Of a stretch of DNA of 64,000 bases, positions 42,606-52,483 are shown piece after piece. The first letter of the stretch is position 1; each line of letters starts with the position of its first letter. The notes below the pieces were generated by a model. The model made no database searches, was not told where the DNA came from, and worked only from the letters and a program-made list of their open reading frames with translations. Origin of the DNA: UBA4416 sp035439445 (GTDB taxonomy: Bacteria > Bacteroidota > Bacteroidia > B-17B0 > Aurantibacillaceae); the NCBI GenBank assembly GCA_035439445.1, contig DAORKG010000009.1:1-64000 (forward strand), in the 5' to 3' direction. The translations under genes were made by a program, and so were the position numbers.

Positions 42606-44816
42606 ATGCTTAAAGCAAAAATTAGTATAAATTTGATACACGTGAGGCTTAATATTTACATAATTTTGATTATCCTACTGTCTACTATTCAACAGTACTC
42701 TTTTTCCCAAAATTCAGATTCCTTAAAACAAGTTTTAAAAAATGCGGTACATGATACTACTCGCTTAAAAATATTAGTAGAGTTAAGTGATGTATGTGAG
42801 ATTGAAGAAATTGATCAGTTTGTTAATCAAGCATTAGAAATTTGTATTAGTAAATTAAAAAATAAGACACTTTCATTAAGAGAACGTTTTCTTGTGTTTA
42901 AGTATGGGGGCGCGGCCCTTAACAATAAGGGTTTTATTAGCGATCAAATTGGAAATGCTGATAAAGCGATTGTATATTATGAGTTGGCTTTAAAAATGCA
43001 AGAGTTTATTAATGATCAAAAAGGGATGGCTTATTCATTAAACAACATCGCTTTTGTGTACGATAATAAAGGAGATGTCCCTAAATCATTGGAGTATATG
43101 CACAGGGCTCTTAAAATTCAAGAGACGATTCATGATAAACTAGGAGTGGCTATTTCATTTATTAATATAGGTAATGTATTGAGAGCTCATGGAGAAGAAT
43201 CAAGAGCTATCGATTATTTTAATAAGGGGCTTAAGATGAATGAAGAATTAAAGAACAATTCGCATATGGCTGTTGCCTTGTTAAATATAGGAGATGTTTA
43301 TTATACCAATGGGGATACAGCTAATGCATTAAAACACTTTAATAAAGCAATTGCTTTATACGAAAAAGAGGGAGATGAATACGGTTTAGCTTATGCTTTA
43401 GTTAATAGAGGGCATATCTATAAAAAACAACATCAGTACGATATGGCCTTATCCATATTTGAGAGAAGTTTAAATATGCTTGAAAAGCAGGGAGATAAAG
43501 CGGGGGTAGCTAAAACATTAGTAAATGTAGTGGAGGTTTTGTTAAAACAAAATAATACAAGTAAGGCATTGGAACTTGCGCAAAAAGGATTGAAAATTTC
43601 TCAGGAATTAGGTTATCCATTGGAACTAAAAGCAACAAGTGAATTGTTAAGTAGAATTTATGCACAACAAGGTAATTATTCAAAAGCATATGAAATGCAT
43701 TGTTTATATAAATTAATGGATGATAGCGTAAACCGACAAGAGAACAGAAAGGCGTCTATCCAAAAAGCATTTCAGTATGAATATGAGAAAAAATCAACAG
43801 AAGATAGTTTAAGGGTTGCGGCAGAGAGAAAAGTGTTTAGTGTGAAAATTCAACAAGAGAAAACTCAACGAGTTGCTTTGTATATAGGTATTGTTTTAAT
43901 TGCTTTATTTTCTGGCTTTATGTATAATCGTTTCAGAGTAACCCGAAAGCAGAAGTATATTATCGAATCACAAAAAGTTGAGGTGGAACAACAGCGAGAG
44001 CTAGCTGATAACAGAAGGCTAATTGCAGAAGAACAAAAATATATTATTGAACAAAAACAAAAAGAAATTTTAGATAGCATACATTATGCAAAACGCATAC
44101 AACAAGCTATGTTGGCTAGTGAGGAATATATAGATCAATATTTTAAAGCAGAAACTTTTATTTTTTATCAACCCAAAGATATTGTAAGTGGAGATTTTTA
44201 TTGGGCATTATCTCATCATGATAAATTTTATATAGCGGCCGGAGATTGTACTGGGCATGGTGTGCCAGGGGCTTTTATGAGTTTGCTAAATATTAGTTTT
44301 TTAAACGGTAATGTGATTGAAAGAGGTTTGAAAAAACCTTCTGATATTTTAAATGAACAGCGTCAAGAAATAATTAAAGCATTAAATCCTAATGGAAATG
44401 AAAACTCAAAAGATGGAATGGATTGTGCTTTGTGTGCTTTCGACTTAAACAATAATAAACTAGAATTTGCTTTAGCTAATAATCCTTTGTGGTTAGTGAG
44501 AAATAATGAATTAATTGAATATAAAGCAGATAAAATGCCAGTTGGAATGTATGAAGAGGTGCAAAAAGATTTTACTTTACATGCAATCAGTATTCAAAAG
44601 GGAGATAGTATTTATATGCTAACGGATGGCTACGCCGATCAGTTTGGCGGAGATAAAGGGAAGAAATTTAAATACAAGCATTTGAAAGATGTTTTGTTGG
44701 CCAATGCTCACAAAACAATGGAAGAACAAAAGAAAATGCTGTCAGATACCATCAACACTTGGAAAGGGAATTTAGAGCAGGTTGATGATATTTTGATCAT
44801 CGGTATTAGAGTTTAG
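42606..44816 (+). CDS. TPR-containing membrane PP2C/SpoIIE-type phosphatase
   Basis: 736 aa. N-terminal signal/anchor (IYIILIILLSTIQQYSFSQ), then about seven TPR-type repeats (to about residue 390; MAYSLNNIAFVYDNKGD and similar), a membrane helix (VALYIGIVLIALFSGFMYNRF), a coiled coil and a C-terminal SpoIIE/PP2C phosphatase domain with PKDIVSGDFYWA, AGDCTGHGVPGAFMS, DGMDCAL and LTDGYADQFGG carrying the metal-binding Asp residues. It is probably a sensor phosphatase acting on anti-anti-sigma-type partners or two-component relays. The start is uncertain: ATG 42606 sits at the T-tract of the upstream terminator. GTG 42642 follows a TAAATTTG box (42628-42635) by 6 nt and still leaves a signal peptide. 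Confidence 0.85.
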   Translation: MLKAKISINLIHVRLNIYIILIILLSTIQQYSFSQNSDSLKQVLKNAVHDTTRLKILVELSDVCEIEEIDQFVNQALEICISKLKNKTLSLRERFLVFKYGGAALNNKGFISDQIGNADKAIVYYELALKMQEFINDQKGMAYSLNNIAFVYDNKGDVPKSLEYMHRALKIQETIHDKLGVAISFINIGNVLRAHGEESRAIDYFNKGLKMNEELKNNSHMAVALLNIGDVYYTNGDTANALKHFNKAIALYEKEGDEYGLAYALVNRGHIYKKQHQYDMALSIFERSLNMLEKQGDKAGVAKTLVNVVEVLLKQNNTSKALELAQKGLKISQELGYPLELKATSELLSRIYAQQGNYSKAYEMHCLYKLMDDSVNRQENRKASIQKAFQYEYEKKSTEDSLRVAAERKVFSVKIQQEKTQRVALYIGIVLIALFSGFMYNRFRVTRKQKYIIESQKVEVEQQRELADNRRLIAEEQKYIIEQKQKEILDSIHYAKRIQQAMLASEEYIDQYFKAETFIFYQPKDIVSGDFYWALSHHDKFYIAAGDCTGHGVPGAFMSLLNISFLNGNVIERGLKKPSDILNEQRQEIIKALNPNGNENSKDGMDCALCAFDLNNNKLEFALANNPLWLVRNNELIEYKADKMPVGMYEEVQKDFTLHAISIQKGDSIYMLTDGYADQFGGDKGKKFKYKHLKDVLLANAHKTMEEQKKMLSDTINTWKGNLEQVDDILIIGIRV

Positions 44817-46250
44817 TTATTTTAAAGCCTCTACTAATTTTTCAAAATTAACTTCTTCTTGAGTCCCTGTAGTCATGTTTTTAAGCATCACGGTGTTGTT
44901 TGCCATTTCGTTACCACCAACTACACCCACAAAAGGAATTTGTTTTTTATCAGCGTACTCAAATTGTTTAGCAATTTTCTTCACCGCATCAGGATACACT
45001 TCAGCATTTATGCCGGCAGCTCTTAGTTTTGATACTAGGCCTACACAGTGCATCAGTTCAGCTTCGCCAAAGTTTGCTAATAAAATTTTTGTAGTAGAAA
45101 CTTTATTCACTGACTCCGGAAATAAATTGAGTTCTTCCATGACGTCATAAATTCTATCAATCCCAAACGAAATACCAACACCCGATAAACCTTTTAATCC
45201 AAAAATACCTGTTAAATCATCATAACGCCCACCACCTAAAATACTTGGGGTAAATGTTCCTGCATTAGCCTTAGCTTCAAAAATGGTTCCTGTATAGTAA
45301 TTTAAACCACGAGCCAGTGTGATGTCCAATTCGATAGAAATATGCTTGATGCCAAGACTTTTTAAATTATTAAAGATAAACTCCAATTCCTCTATCCCTT
45401 TTTGGAATGTTACACTATTCCTATAATCAGAGCCATTTTTTAAAAAATTTAGCCTTGTTTTATTGTGATCATCTTTAAGCGCTTTATCACCATATACAAT
45501 TTTATTGTTATGCATAAAAAGTGCATCATTTAGGATTGAAATCTGATGATTGCTAAATCCTTTGTCTAGTAATTCTTTTTCTACTCCTTCCAGACCAATT
45601 TTATCATATTTATCAATAGCGATGGCTATATCAATCATTCTCTCAGGAGCTCCTATTACTTCAGCTATTCCTGCTAGTATTTTTCTGTTATTTATTTTTA
45701 CCAATACTGGAATATTTAATTCTGCAAATGATTTATCCATCATTGCAATTAATTCTAATTCGTTAATTAAGGAGTTAGAACCAATCACATCCGCATCGCA
45801 TTGATAAAATTCGCGGTAACGTCCCTTTTGAGGCTTATCAGCGCGCCAAACTGGTTGTATTTGATAACGTTTAAACGGATAGGTAATCGCATGATTATTC
45901 ATTACCACGTAACGCGCAAATGGCACCGTTAAGTCGTAACGTAAAGCTTTTTCTGTTAAGTGTTCTGAATTGTATGATTTTTCTAAGGATGTTTCGAATT
46001 CTTTTCTGAGTAAATCTTTTTTATCATCCTTGCTTTCGTGAATACGAGAGTTTAATACTTTAAAAATTAATTGATCCCCTTCTTCACCATACTTACCTGT
46101 TAAGGTACCAATGTTTTCCATACAAGGGGTTTCAATGGGGGCATAGCCAAATAATTGAAAATTAGCTTTTACGATATTGAAAATATACTGACGTTTCTGC
46201 ATTTCTGCAGGCCCGAAATCTCTGGTGCCTCTTGGAATGGATGGTTTCAT
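44817..46250 (-). CDS. hisS: Histidine--tRNA ligase
   Basis: 477 aa class II aminoacyl-tRNA synthetase. Motif 1 region IPRGTRDFGP, motif 2 region YRQ-type segment (REFYQCDADVIG), the His-specific LARGLNYYTGTIFE and GGGRYDDLTG are visible, and the C-terminal anticodon-binding domain is complete. Somewhat longer than the bacterial average (420-430), owing to an insertion in the middle, as in Bacteroidota and eukaryote-like forms. The gene abuts the convergent phosphatase gene with no spacer, so no independent terminator is visible for either. Confidence 0.93.
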   Translation of the reverse strand: MKPSIPRGTRDFGPAEMQKRQYIFNIVKANFQLFGYAPIETPCMENIGTLTGKYGEEGDQLIFKVLNSRIHESKDDKKDLLRKEFETSLEKSYNSEHLTEKALRYDLTVPFARYVVMNNHAITYPFKRYQIQPVWRADKPQKGRYREFYQCDADVIGSNSLINELELIAMMDKSFAELNIPVLVKINNRKILAGIAEVIGAPERMIDIAIAIDKYDKIGLEGVEKELLDKGFSNHQISILNDALFMHNNKIVYGDKALKDDHNKTRLNFLKNGSDYRNSVTFQKGIEELEFIFNNLKSLGIKHISIELDITLARGLNYYTGTIFEAKANAGTFTPSILGGGRYDDLTGIFGLKGLSGVGISFGIDRIYDVMEELNLFPESVNKVSTTKILLANFGEAELMHCVGLVSKLRAAGINAEVYPDAVKKIAKQFEYADKKQIPFVGVVGGNEMANNTVMLKNMTTGTQEEVNFEKLVEALK

Positions 46251-46310
46251 AATGCTTTAAAAATGTAAAAATATACAATTAAAGAGAGCTTTGCAAAGAG
46301 AAAAAAGCAT

Positions 46311-46335
46311 AAAAAAAGCCCAACTAGCGGGCTTT
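46311..46335 (-). terminator. Terminator of the Omp28-like operon
   Basis: AAAGCCC/GGGCTTT stem with a 7-nt loop, followed by seven T on the minus strand, 19 nt beyond the stop codon of the Omp28-like gene. Confidence 0.82.
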
Positions 46336-46353
46336 ATACAAGTTGTCAATAAA

Positions 46354-47229
46354 TTATTTCACGTGCGCTTCTTCTACTTGAAGTACTTCATAGTAAGTTG
46401 GACTAGCAGCGTCAGCATCATAAATATAAGCTATAACGTGGCATTTTGCAGGATTATAGCTTGGATTTATAGCAAAGTTTGTGAAAGTTTTTACAATAGA
46501 ATCATTATTGGCTGCTCCTCCGGCAAATACCGCATCTCCCCACTCGCTATTAAGAGATCCTCTTAATACATGATTAAATGTATAGTTAGGGATGAATTGG
46601 CTTCCGGAAGGTAATCTGTAATCAATTTGTTCGGCAATGATACTGTCTTCTGAAAGGAGAACAACTAATTTATAAGATCCAGAGTTAGTTGTTAATGACT
46701 TAACAGTAACATCCGTATTTACAGTATTATTACCTGCATTAAACACATTTTTTATTTTTATTTGAAATTTAGCTGCTTGTGTTACAATTTGGGCTACTTC
46801 ACTTCCCCATAGTGTATATGATTTAATGAATGAACCACTTCCATAGCCTGTTCTGTTGGTTAAGCCGTTTGGATTACCGGCAGCAGAAATACCAAATTGT
46901 GTATCATAAGCATTTCCTTCTGTTGTTCTAAAATCTGTAGGATAAGTTGCATTAGTAGTTGCAAAAAAACCGGCATGAATGGCCAAGGGAACAATCTTAT
47001 CTGAGTATTGTCCCTCAAGTGTTGTTAACATATCAGCAGCAGCAGGGCAGTTTCCGCATTTGTGACCGGTGTAATCCTCAAGAAGAACTTTCCTATAAAT
47101 CACAGATGAATTACCTGAACCACCTGAGTTTGGTTCAACAGGTGGATTCGCATTTTGAACAAAATCACAACTCGCAATAATAATTATAATGATTACTAAT
47201 GCTGTTATTTGAAGAATTAATTTTTTCAT
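46354..47229 (-). CDS. Omp28-related lipoprotein with thioredoxin-like CXXC
   Basis: 291 aa. Lipobox IIASC (Cys21) predicts an outer-membrane lipoprotein. Residues about 45-180 match the Omp28 family: VLLEDYTGHKCGNCP (Cys58-Gly-Asn-Cys61) begins a thioredoxin-like fold, followed by a beta-sandwich domain to the C-terminus. No T9SS sorting domain is seen at the C-terminus. It is the last gene of a minus-strand set with a DUF6029-like protein and a TlpA-like thioredoxin. The shared thiol-redox theme suggests they work together at the cell envelope; this is inference. Confidence 0.85.
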   Translation of the reverse strand: MKKLILQITALVIIIIIIASCDFVQNANPPVEPNSGGSGNSSVIYRKVLLEDYTGHKCGNCPAAADMLTTLEGQYSDKIVPLAIHAGFFATTNATYPTDFRTTEGNAYDTQFGISAAGNPNGLTNRTGYGSGSFIKSYTLWGSEVAQIVTQAAKFQIKIKNVFNAGNNTVNTDVTVKSLTTNSGSYKLVVLLSEDSIIAEQIDYRLPSGSQFIPNYTFNHVLRGSLNSEWGDAVFAGGAANNDSIVKTFTNFAINPSYNPAKCHVIAYIYDADAASPTYYEVLQVEEAHVK

Positions 47230-47249
47230 TTTTCGATGTGTTTAATGTA

Positions 47250-48971
47250 TTAAAAACTAGATGAAATACTGATTGTTAAACCACTTGATGCCGGAACAAA
47301 ACGACATACACCTCCTGCGCAAAAAATACCCTGACGTTGACGTCCGTAACTTACAGAAACGCGAGTTGGTCCATTAACATAACCAATCATGCCATAATAA
47401 TAGTGAACACGTTTTGCTTCCACAGGATTGTTGTAATTATACTGATCTGCTAGAGTGATACTCCAGTGTGTTGTAGGAGTCCATTCAATTAATTCAGATA
47501 CCCATGATCCCGTATTATTTGCAATATTTTTTTCTCCTGTTACATCATCATATGCGTGTTCTTTATAATCATAAGAACCAAAATATCCTTGAGTTTCGAA
47601 TCGAATGGCTGAACCTGTTTTGTAGCGCCATGTAATATCTAACACTCCTATGTGAGAAGTAATGTCTGGATGTTCTTCTTTGTCAGGGGTATTAAATTGA
47701 ACAATAGATTGATTTAAGAATTGATTAGCATACATTGCTGTTACTTTTAGTTTTTTGCTAAACTTTTTTGTAATCTCAATATTAAAATCATGATAGTACT
47801 CGTTGCCAATATCACTATAGTTAGTAGTGTATTTTAAATGTCTTATTGAGTCTTGAGATGGATTAATACCTATGGTATCTAAACCGTAATACACAGATCC
47901 ATTGATGGTAATGTCCATGCCGTATTTACCGCCTAGCCATGTTCCTTTTTTTACTTTGTATTGTACTTCTCCGGTTCCTCCAACTTCTCCATTGGCTTGA
48001 GTAGCATATGGGTAATAGGCCATTAAAGAGTAGGTGTGAAATTTACTAAAATCAGGTTGATAGTTAATCATATCAATCGTGTTTTGTGCATTTCTATCAC
48101 TTCTAAAACTCATATTATCTAACATTTTACCTGAGAACATAATAGAGAAACCATCAGTGCCATAGGAAGTGGATGCAATAATTGCTTGACCCTCTTTGTA
48201 TGAAAAATTATTTTGATAGGATGGATCATTAATTTTGTATGCATATTCTGCATTAAAGTTAAATCCTCCTCTGATAATGGATAGTCTTCCTGCACTTGCT
48301 CCTACATTTTCAGGGAGTACTAAGGCAGGATCTTGATCTTGTTGAAATTTACTTACAAAACTTCCGCCTAAAATGACTTTGGTTTTTGATTTTCCTAAAA
48401 TTGAATCAAATAATTCCATCAAGTTTACTTCACCATCAAAACCTCTTACCACACCAGGAGATAATGAAAAATATGTACGTTGTTTACCTACTAATCCTTT
48501 TAGTGTAATGCCATTTTTTGGTGTGAAAATTACACGCATTCCGTCAAAGGCATTATCATATAATAAACCTCTGTTTTCATATGCTCTTAAAGTGATGCCA
48601 CTACCAAATTGCTCATAGAAATTACCAACAGTAATGTCAATGTCTTTATATTGATATCTTGCAAAACGATATGGAACCCCAGAGCCTTTATAACCAGGTA
48701 AATAACCTAGTAATGGCGGGTTGTAACTTTCGTATCTAACGCCTGCGCTGAAGCCACCTTTTTGATAATTGATGTTTCCAAATGCATTATATCTAAATAC
48801 TTCACTACCCGGATCTGCTCCAATGATGGTGTCTTTTTGATAGTTTGCAGCATCAATTTGAAAATTACCATGTATAGCTCCTAATTCATCTTTTAGCTGT
48901 GCAAATGATGTTTTGGTGTAGAAACCTACAGATAATAATATAAGTAAACGTGTAGTGAGTTTTGTTGACAT
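47250..48971 (-). CDS. DUF6029-like outer-membrane beta-barrel protein
   Basis: 573 aa. Signal peptide to about residue 25 (KTSFAQ), then alternating aromatic/polar strands throughout and a terminal strand ending in Phe (SGLTISISSSF), as for an outer-membrane beta-barrel. Segments such as IHGNFQIDAANYQKD and LRAYENRGLLYDNAFDGMR look like the DUF6029 family; I rely on memory of that pattern. It sits 20 nt upstream of the Omp28-like gene and 33 nt downstream of the TlpA-like gene, in the same orientation. Confidence 0.8.
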   Translation of the reverse strand: MSTKLTTRLLILLSVGFYTKTSFAQLKDELGAIHGNFQIDAANYQKDTIIGADPGSEVFRYNAFGNINYQKGGFSAGVRYESYNPPLLGYLPGYKGSGVPYRFARYQYKDIDITVGNFYEQFGSGITLRAYENRGLLYDNAFDGMRVIFTPKNGITLKGLVGKQRTYFSLSPGVVRGFDGEVNLMELFDSILGKSKTKVILGGSFVSKFQQDQDPALVLPENVGASAGRLSIIRGGFNFNAEYAYKINDPSYQNNFSYKEGQAIIASTSYGTDGFSIMFSGKMLDNMSFRSDRNAQNTIDMINYQPDFSKFHTYSLMAYYPYATQANGEVGGTGEVQYKVKKGTWLGGKYGMDITINGSVYYGLDTIGINPSQDSIRHLKYTTNYSDIGNEYYHDFNIEITKKFSKKLKVTAMYANQFLNQSIVQFNTPDKEEHPDITSHIGVLDITWRYKTGSAIRFETQGYFGSYDYKEHAYDDVTGEKNIANNTGSWVSELIEWTPTTHWSITLADQYNYNNPVEAKRVHYYYGMIGYVNGPTRVSVSYGRQRQGIFCAGGVCRFVPASSGLTISISSSF

Positions 48972-49004
48972 AGTTTTTGGTAGGAGAAATTATAAAATAA
49001 TAAA

Positions 49005-49520
49005 TTAGTGAGAAAGTTTTTCTCCTTTAGCTAATTTTCTTACGTTTTCAAATAACTTTTCTTCGTCACCTTCAGCATAAGAATTATGACTCCAAACAAT
49101 TTCACCATTACCATTTACTAAAAATGTATGAGGAACATTGTTAACATTCATCGCACGTTTAAAGTCTTGATTCTCGTCGATGTAAACTTCATAAGTCCAT
49201 CCTTTTACTTTTACATCAGTTACTACTTTTCCTGAACTACGGGCATCATCAATAGAAATTGCAATTAATTTAACGCCTGTTTCTTTTACTAATTCAGCGT
49301 ACTCTTCATTAATAGCATCCAATTCTTTTTTACATGGTTTGCACCAAGTTGCCCAAAAACTAATAATCATTGGTTTCCCATCGTTTTTAAAAGTATTTGA
49401 ATTTGTTGCAGAACCATCTAATTTTTTTACGGTAGCAGAAGGTATTTTGTCTCCATCACCAGTTGTAAATGCTGATAAACTTAGGATAATTGCGGAAGAT
49501 AGAATCAATAATTTTTTCAT
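49005..49520 (-). CDS. TlpA-like periplasmic thioredoxin-fold protein
   Basis: 171 aa. Signal peptide (residues 1-19), then a TlpA/ResA-type thioredoxin fold with the redox motif WATWCKPC (Cys60, Cys63) and the cis-Pro loop in NVNNVPHTFLV. It probably keeps periplasmic thiols reduced or oxidises partners. It is the first gene of the three-gene set with the DUF6029-like and Omp28-like genes, the latter also carrying a CXXC. Confidence 0.9.
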   Translation of the reverse strand: MKKLLILSSAIILSLSAFTTGDGDKIPSATVKKLDGSATNSNTFKNDGKPMIISFWATWCKPCKKELDAINEEYAELVKETGVKLIAISIDDARSSGKVVTDVKVKGWTYEVYIDENQDFKRAMNVNNVPHTFLVNGNGEIVWSHNSYAEGDEEKLFENVRKLAKGEKLSH

Positions 49521-49634
49521 AGTGTATAAATTAGTTAAACAAATATAGCTATTTAGCCCTTTAACTAAATCATTAAAAGTGCCATAATTGAGCTTTAAAA
49601 TTGGATTCTTAAATGGTGATTTTATAAGAAGGAA

Positions 49635-51692
49635 TTATACTTTTCCATTGTATTTCCTTAAAAACCATTCAGTTGACAGGAATACTAAAATGATAAAAAA
49701 TAACCATTTTAGATTAACTAAGTCAGTTAATTCTTTATGAGAATAAGTGATTGATTTGATAGAGTCGCTGGATAAAATATCGTTTTGTAACTGTTCTAAT
49801 TGATTTTTATAAAATAATTTTCCGCTACTTTGTTTACTGATTTGATATAACAATTGATGATTAGCAACGGTGTTTATTTTTTCGGAAACAATTTCTTTAA
49901 TAATAACAACTCCTGATTTTGTATAGAGTTTATCTCCTGATTTTACTTTTGCTTCATAGGTATATTCTCCTGCAGGAAATAATCCTGCTGATAAACTATA
50001 CATGGTTTGTTTTTTATTGAATGTGTAATTGTAAGTTTTGTTTTTGCTGTCTTTTAATATTAATGTTACGTCAGGTTCTGTAATCAACTCATAACTTTGA
50101 TTATATACTTCTGCTGTAAAATCAATTGCCTCATTTTCATTAATAATTTTTTTGGTAAATACTCTAAAGAAACTTTTATCGGCCTTTACAGATAAATATT
50201 GTACAGTTTTACTGATGAGTTCGTTAAATACATTGTGGTTATTATGTTCTGCATAATCTCTTATGCGCCAACGCCATAAACCATCTCCGGTAAAATAAGC
50301 TGTTTTTATGCCGTTTACTTCCATAAAATATAATAGAGGATCTTCAGTTTCTACAACCCCAATTTTTTGAGATAATAATACATTGGCTCCATTTGGAATA
50401 TTTCCGTTTTTAAATGGACAAAGTACTGCCGGGAAATCTTTAACACCATTTTTAAATTCATCACTTAACGTGAATAACGAAAATTCTTTTCTGTAAACAG
50501 GTTCAGCGTCATTCGATTTGTTATTGAATAGCGTTTTTTGAGCGGGGTTATAGTTACCTATATATAATACTGATTGATTATTTGTTTTTAATTCATTGCT
50601 AATACGTTGAGGTATATTATTTGCCTGATGAATAATAACCAGCGAATAAGGTTTTAAAGGTTTATTAAATTCGTTGATTAACGCTACTTCCACTTCGTAG
50701 GTTTGAGGTGCAGAAATGCTTTGTTCTAATGCTGCAATATCAGGGTGGGGAGCGTTAGCTAAGATTAGCACTTTTTCTCGGTTATCAATCACATCAATAA
50801 TAAACGATTGCGAATTATTTTGTTTGTTCTTGTCCTCTGTAATGTCGGAAATAGTAACCGAGTATTTTTGTATACCTGGTTTTTCGGCGTCCAATAAAAA
50901 ATTAAATGTTTGGCTGTATGAATCAGAATTGATGGATATGTTTTCCGATTTTAAAACCTTTCCATTAGCAGAGATAGAAATTGTAGTGTTTTTTGATTTT
51001 AAATCAACGGAATTTACAACAACTTCCACAGGGAATGAATTACCTAAATATGCTACCTGATTATGATTGATGGTTTGTATCCAGATATCTTTTGGAGCAA
51101 TCGTATCTCCTAATGCAATGCTGTATATTGGAGCATTGATTTTTTCGATGCTATATAAGGGGTTGGTGCCTTTATTATAAATCCCATCACTTGCTAAAAT
51201 TACAGCACCAATATTTTTGTTAGCATAATTATTTTCAATATCGGAAAACAATTTTGAGATGTCAGTTTCTTTTCCTTTAAAATCAAATGTTTCGGAAGGT
51301 TTTGACCCGATAGCTATCGGGTCTGAATCAAACTGATACGTTTTTATATCGTATTTATCTTTAACTGCATTTATTAAATTTGATAGTGCTTTTGTATATT
51401 CTGTTTTTAATTCGGATGAATCTTTACCTGCAATTATTGAAGATGAGTTATCTTGAGCTAAAATAATAACCGGTTTTTCGGTTTCATTAATTAAACGTTT
51501 TACAAAAATATCCAACAGTAAAAGCGCTATTAAACTAACAGATGCAAATCGCAAAATGGCTAAACCATACAATAATGATTTGGAACGTTCTGCATTTTGT
51601 TTATCTCTGAAATAAAGCATGGCGGAAAAAACAAACCCTGCTACCAAACATAACAGGGTGTAATACCAAGGATAATTAGAGATGATTTCCAT
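49635..51692 (-). CDS. vWA-domain membrane protein (BatA-like)
   Basis: 685 aa. Two N-terminal membrane helices (about 9-28 and 42-63) are followed by a vWA-like domain with QDNSSSI giving a DxSxS metal site and LASDGIYNKG. An Ig-like stretch and a second Rossmann-like domain come next, and a C-terminal membrane helix (LKWLFFIILVFLSTEWFL) closes the protein. Layout matches Bacteroidota BatA/vWF-related membrane proteins of unknown function. Oddly, residues DPIAIGS are encoded by a perfect 20-bp palindrome (51304-51323) that also occurs in intergenic repeat R4. Confidence 0.8.
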   Translation of the reverse strand: MEIISNYPWYYTLLCLVAGFVFSAMLYFRDKQNAERSKSLLYGLAILRFASVSLIALLLLDIFVKRLINETEKPVIILAQDNSSSIIAGKDSSELKTEYTKALSNLINAVKDKYDIKTYQFDSDPIAIGSKPSETFDFKGKETDISKLFSDIENNYANKNIGAVILASDGIYNKGTNPLYSIEKINAPIYSIALGDTIAPKDIWIQTINHNQVAYLGNSFPVEVVVNSVDLKSKNTTISISANGKVLKSENISINSDSYSQTFNFLLDAEKPGIQKYSVTISDITEDKNKQNNSQSFIIDVIDNREKVLILANAPHPDIAALEQSISAPQTYEVEVALINEFNKPLKPYSLVIIHQANNIPQRISNELKTNNQSVLYIGNYNPAQKTLFNNKSNDAEPVYRKEFSLFTLSDEFKNGVKDFPAVLCPFKNGNIPNGANVLLSQKIGVVETEDPLLYFMEVNGIKTAYFTGDGLWRWRIRDYAEHNNHNVFNELISKTVQYLSVKADKSFFRVFTKKIINENEAIDFTAEVYNQSYELITEPDVTLILKDSKNKTYNYTFNKKQTMYSLSAGLFPAGEYTYEAKVKSGDKLYTKSGVVIIKEIVSEKINTVANHQLLYQISKQSSGKLFYKNQLEQLQNDILSSDSIKSITYSHKELTDLVNLKWLFFIILVFLSTEWFLRKYNGKV
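51304..51323. repeat. Perfect 20-bp palindrome inside a coding sequence
   Basis: GACCCGATAGCTATCGGGTC reads the same on both strands. Its 16-bp core CCCGATAGCTATCGGG is identical to the core in R4 (about 15614-15630) and similar to a decayed copy in R3. It uses CCG and GGG codons, otherwise rare in this AT-rich gene. Confidence 0.95.
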
Positions 51693-51733
51693 TTTGTATT
51701 TTTAGGTGACTGAGGTTCTCGAAGTCACAATAA

Positions 51734-52483
51734 TTAGGTTAACATTCCTCCGCAGATATTAATGCATTGTCCGGTGATGTATGCACTCATATCGCTAGCT
51801 AAAAATAAAGTTAAGTTTGCTACATCTTCTGCAGTTCCTCCGCGTTTCAAAGGAATAGAATCTCTCCAAGATTGAACTGTTTTTTCATCTAAAGCCCCTG
51901 TCATTTCAGTTTCAATAAATCCCGGAGCAATAGCATTACTTCTAATATTACGAGATCCTAATTCTAATGCAACAGATTTGGTGAAACCAATAATACCTGC
52001 TTTTGAAGCAGAGTAGTTTGCTTGTCCTGCATTTCCTTTTACACCAACAACAGAACTCATATTAATGATTGAACCACTGCGAGCCTTTAGCATAGGTTTT
52101 TGTACAGCCTTAGTTAAATTAAAAACTGATTTTAAATTTGCATTCATTACTTCGTCCCATTGCTGTTCGCTCATACGCATTAACAAAGTATCACGTGTAA
52201 TACCTGCATTGTTTACTAAAACATCTACAGTTCCAAACTCAGCAACCACATCGTTTACTAATTTATCTGCAGCCTGAAAATCAGCCGCATCACTTTGATA
52301 TCCTTTCACTTTTACTCCATATTTGCCGGCTAATTCAGCTTCAAAAGCTTTTGCTTTTTCAACAGATGATAAAAATGTGAAAGCAATGTTACAACCTTGC
52401 TCTGCAAATTTTTCTGCAATTCCTTTTCCAATTCCTCTTGATGCACCTGTAATGATGGCAACTTTATTTTGTAATAATTTCAT
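51734..52483 (-). CDS. fabG: 3-oxoacyl-[acyl-carrier-protein] reductase
   Basis: 249 aa short-chain dehydrogenase of type II fatty acid synthesis. NADPH site TGASRGIG at 12-19, NNAG at 91-94, catalytic Ser144, Tyr157 and Lys161 (YSASK), and the FabG-like PGFIETEMT with a C-terminal GQCINICGGM. It is isolated from other fab genes. FabG paralogues with other roles exist, but the sequence looks canonical. Confidence 0.92.
   Translation of the reverse strand: MKLLQNKVAIITGASRGIGKGIAEKFAEQGCNIAFTFLSSVEKAKAFEAELAGKYGVKVKGYQSDAADFQAADKLVNDVVAEFGTVDVLVNNAGITRDTLLMRMSEQQWDEVMNANLKSVFNLTKAVQKPMLKARSGSIINMSSVVGVKGNAGQANYSASKAGIIGFTKSVALELGSRNIRSNAIAPGFIETEMTGALDEKTVQSWRDSIPLKRGGTAEDVANLTLFLASDMSAYITGQCINICGGMLT

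Noticed and set aside
51706..51728. Possible further copy of the R1 family (GTGACT...AGTCAC with TTCTCGAA)
   Set aside because: Only a short remnant remains, too small to separate from chance.
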